This document shows positions 5,628 to 5,750 of a DNA stretch of 5,750 nt, in pieces; position 1 is the stretch's first letter; each line of letters opens with the position of its first letter. This stretch comes from CAZUQP01 sp964622455. GTDB lineage: Bacteria; Pseudomonadota; Gammaproteobacteria; DSM-16500. The stretch covers positions 1-5,750 of the forward strand of contig CAZUQP010000041.1 of the NCBI GenBank assembly GCA_964622455.1, in the 5' to 3' direction. Made by a program: the position numbers and the translations under genes. The notes under the pieces were generated by a model that was given only the letters and a program-made list of their open reading frames with translations, made no database searches and had not been told where the DNA came from.

Positions 5628-5674
5628 TGCTTTAAAGGCCAACGGCCTGAAACCCATTTAGCCCAGGGTCTAAG

Positions 5675-5696
5675 GTATAGACACATAATTCTATAC
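5675..5696. repeat. Short inverted repeat GTATAGA / TCTATAC
   Basis: GTATAGA (5675-5681) and TCTATAC (5690-5696) are perfect 7-bp inverted complements with an 8-bp spacer, overlapping the stop codon of the possible leftward gene at the window edge. No T-run follows on either strand, so I do not call it a terminator. Function unknown. Confidence 0.4.
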
Positions 5697-5750
5697 ACAT
5701 CCTGTCTCTTTTTCATCTTCTCGCATGGCTTGCAAAGCCCCAAATAGTTC
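5691..5750 (-). CDS. Possible 3' end of a leftward gene, cut by the window edge
   Basis: Read leftward from the window edge, one frame stays open for 19 codons and ends at TAG (5693-5691), giving ELFGALQAMREDEKETGCV. The acidic, charged composition and codon choice (GAA, GAT, AAA) look like a real C-terminus and resemble the other genes here. Nineteen open codons can occur by chance, and I do not recognise the protein. A competing rightward frame from ATG 5724 has no ribosome site. Confidence 0.33.
   Translation of the reverse strand, partial: ELFGALQAMREDEKETGCV

Noticed and set aside
5613..5660. 15-codon rightward frame MPSFCALKANGLKPI
   Set aside because: Too short, no ribosome site and no recognisable conserved features.

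Overview
The window looks like chromosomal DNA of an AT-rich gammaproteobacterium. The genes yfgM, bamB and der are clear gammaproteobacterial members, with Der and BamB close to the E. coli proteins as I remember them. A long gene has the marks of the YdgA/DUF945 family. Two small RNAs have the design of the RsmY/RsmZ (CsrB-type) antagonists of CsrA. The AT-rich coding and the GacA/LetA-type control suggest Legionellales (Legionella or Coxiella relatives). That placement is inference, because no rRNA or other taxonomic marker is present.

Layout. Positions 1-539 carry two tandem rightward small RNA genes that are diverged copies of each other. RNA A (about 1-139) and RNA B (about 404-539) each start with a hairpin, present GGA triplets in small hairpin loops, share an identical 17-nt C-rich linker, and end in a strong intrinsic terminator. 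Between them lies a perfect 12-bp inverted repeat (222-249). Its core, TGTGAG-N6-CTCACA, matches the upstream activating site recognised by GacA/UvrY/LetA response regulators. Positions 543-3755 hold a compact leftward operon, yfgM-bamB-der, with genes 4-17 nt apart. It links periplasmic chaperoning at the Sec translocon (YfgM), outer-membrane protein assembly (BamB) and 50S ribosome assembly (Der). Positions 3756-3987 form a divergent promoter region holding a 116-bp palindromic MITE-like insertion. Its 27-bp perfect arms sit in a CTAG target with a TA duplication, as IS630 elements do. Positions 3988-5562 encode a rightward membrane-anchored DUF945/YdgA-family protein. Positions 5563-5690 are non-coding, and the last 60 bases may be the 3' end of a leftward gene.

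How it fits together. The most striking part is the left end: an apparent two-component-controlled pair of CsrA-sponge RNAs, probably expressed together under GacA/LetA-type control to titrate CsrA/RsmA. RNA B and der converge with almost no space between them. I see no leftward intrinsic terminator, so der read-through would be antisense to RNA B. Several gene starts differ from the longest reading frames: yfgM most likely starts at TTG 3755, bamB at ATG 3087 and the DUF945 gene at ATG 3988, each chosen by its Shine-Dalgarno site.
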